DNA of 64,000 nt. It comes from Elysia crispata (taxonomy: Eukaryota > Mollusca > Gastropoda > Plakobranchidae). The position numbers were made by a program, and so were the translations under genes. Shown here one piece after another: positions 63,696-64,000 of this stretch. How positions within the stretch are numbered: the first letter of the stretch is position 1; every line of letters starts with the position of its first letter. The notes below the pieces were generated by a model. That model saw only the letters and a program-made list of their open reading frames with translations. It had not been told where the DNA came from and did not search any database. The DNA is taken from contig JAWDGP010000269.1 in NCBI GenBank assembly GCA_033675545.1, positions 926,001 through 990,000 on the forward strand, in the 5' to 3' direction.

Positions 63696-64000
63696 TCCTT
63701 TTGAACACACCTCACTCTTCGAAATCATTCCTGTTCAAATTAATCATAAAGATTTCAGTTTAAAGTGAAAAATGATTGCAGTCCTGGGTCCGTAGAAATG
63801 TCTCAGTGAAAATTAATTGCCAACCTGTCCATTTCTACGCTCACAGCCTAAAATAACAAGAACCCTGGGCGTTTCAATATTTGTCACACCTAGGGCAAAA
63901 CGGGTTCATGGCGTACGAGTAGTACGGTGTTTTCAGCCTTTGCTTGGTCGTAAAAATGCCTCAGATCTTGGGATGGTTGCCATGCTAACATAATGAAATA
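63693..64000. other. Unique DNA with 10-bp inverted repeat
   Basis: CGTAGAAATG (63791-63800) and CATTTCTACG (63830-63839) form a perfect 10-bp stem with a 29-base loop. No gene recognised before the window ends. Confidence 0.5.

Overview
This window looks like non-coding DNA from an animal nuclear genome. It is AT-rich and crowded with dinucleotide, trinucleotide and tetranucleotide arrays: (CT)n/(GA)n, (AT)n, (AAT)n, (AGT)n, (GAA)n, (CTAT)n and (GACA)n. It also holds several long-period tandem arrays and a few short tRNA-derived SINEs. There are no bacterial operons, no rRNA genes, no intact tRNA genes and no CRISPR arrays. The repeat style and the short SINEs fit a lophotrochozoan, most likely a mollusc. 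That placement is inference from genome texture and cannot be proven from this window.

I found no protein-coding gene I can name. Almost every long open frame is a translated microsatellite or minisatellite. The few non-repetitive frames (near 5.0, 10.1-10.6, 20.8, 51.3, 56.4 and 57.6 kb) match no family I recognise and are given only as weak candidates. The window may be a gene desert or the inside of a very large intron.

Layout. At 0-7 kb there is unique AT-rich DNA with a nested SINE insertion at about 1 kb that keeps its target-site duplication. At 7-13 kb two CT arrays flank unique DNA. At 13.6-16.8 kb there are three diverged arrays (50, 50 and 107 bp periods) and a large (AAT)n. At 21-24.2 kb there are CTAT, CT and GA arrays and a 30-bp minisatellite. 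At 24.9-25.1 kb lies a second clear SINE. At 28.1-29.1 kb lies a 61-bp minisatellite with an inverted repeat in each unit. At 31.8-34.9 kb there are purine-rich GAA/AGT/GA arrays and a predicted G-quadruplex. At 37.5-41.3 kb there are more CT/GA arrays, followed at 41.3-41.75 kb by a block of compositionally balanced DNA with clustered factor-site motifs. At 45.3-45.8 kb there is a 226-bp duplication. At 47-50.5 kb there is (AGT)n, then GA/GACA tracts, then a 95-bp array. At 52.1-53.7 kb a 21/23-bp minisatellite with higher-order structure adjoins a 376-bp duplication. At 59.0-59.2 kb there is a strong 37-bp-arm hairpin in a microsatellite. At 59.8-62.9 kb a 3.1-kb satellite of 16-bp units carries an internal segmental duplication of about 1 kb, followed by a 32-bp array.

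No genes act together here. The main biology is repeat dynamics (expansion, higher-order amplification, nested retroposition) and a few possible cis-regulatory islands. Those islands are proposed on composition and motif clustering alone.
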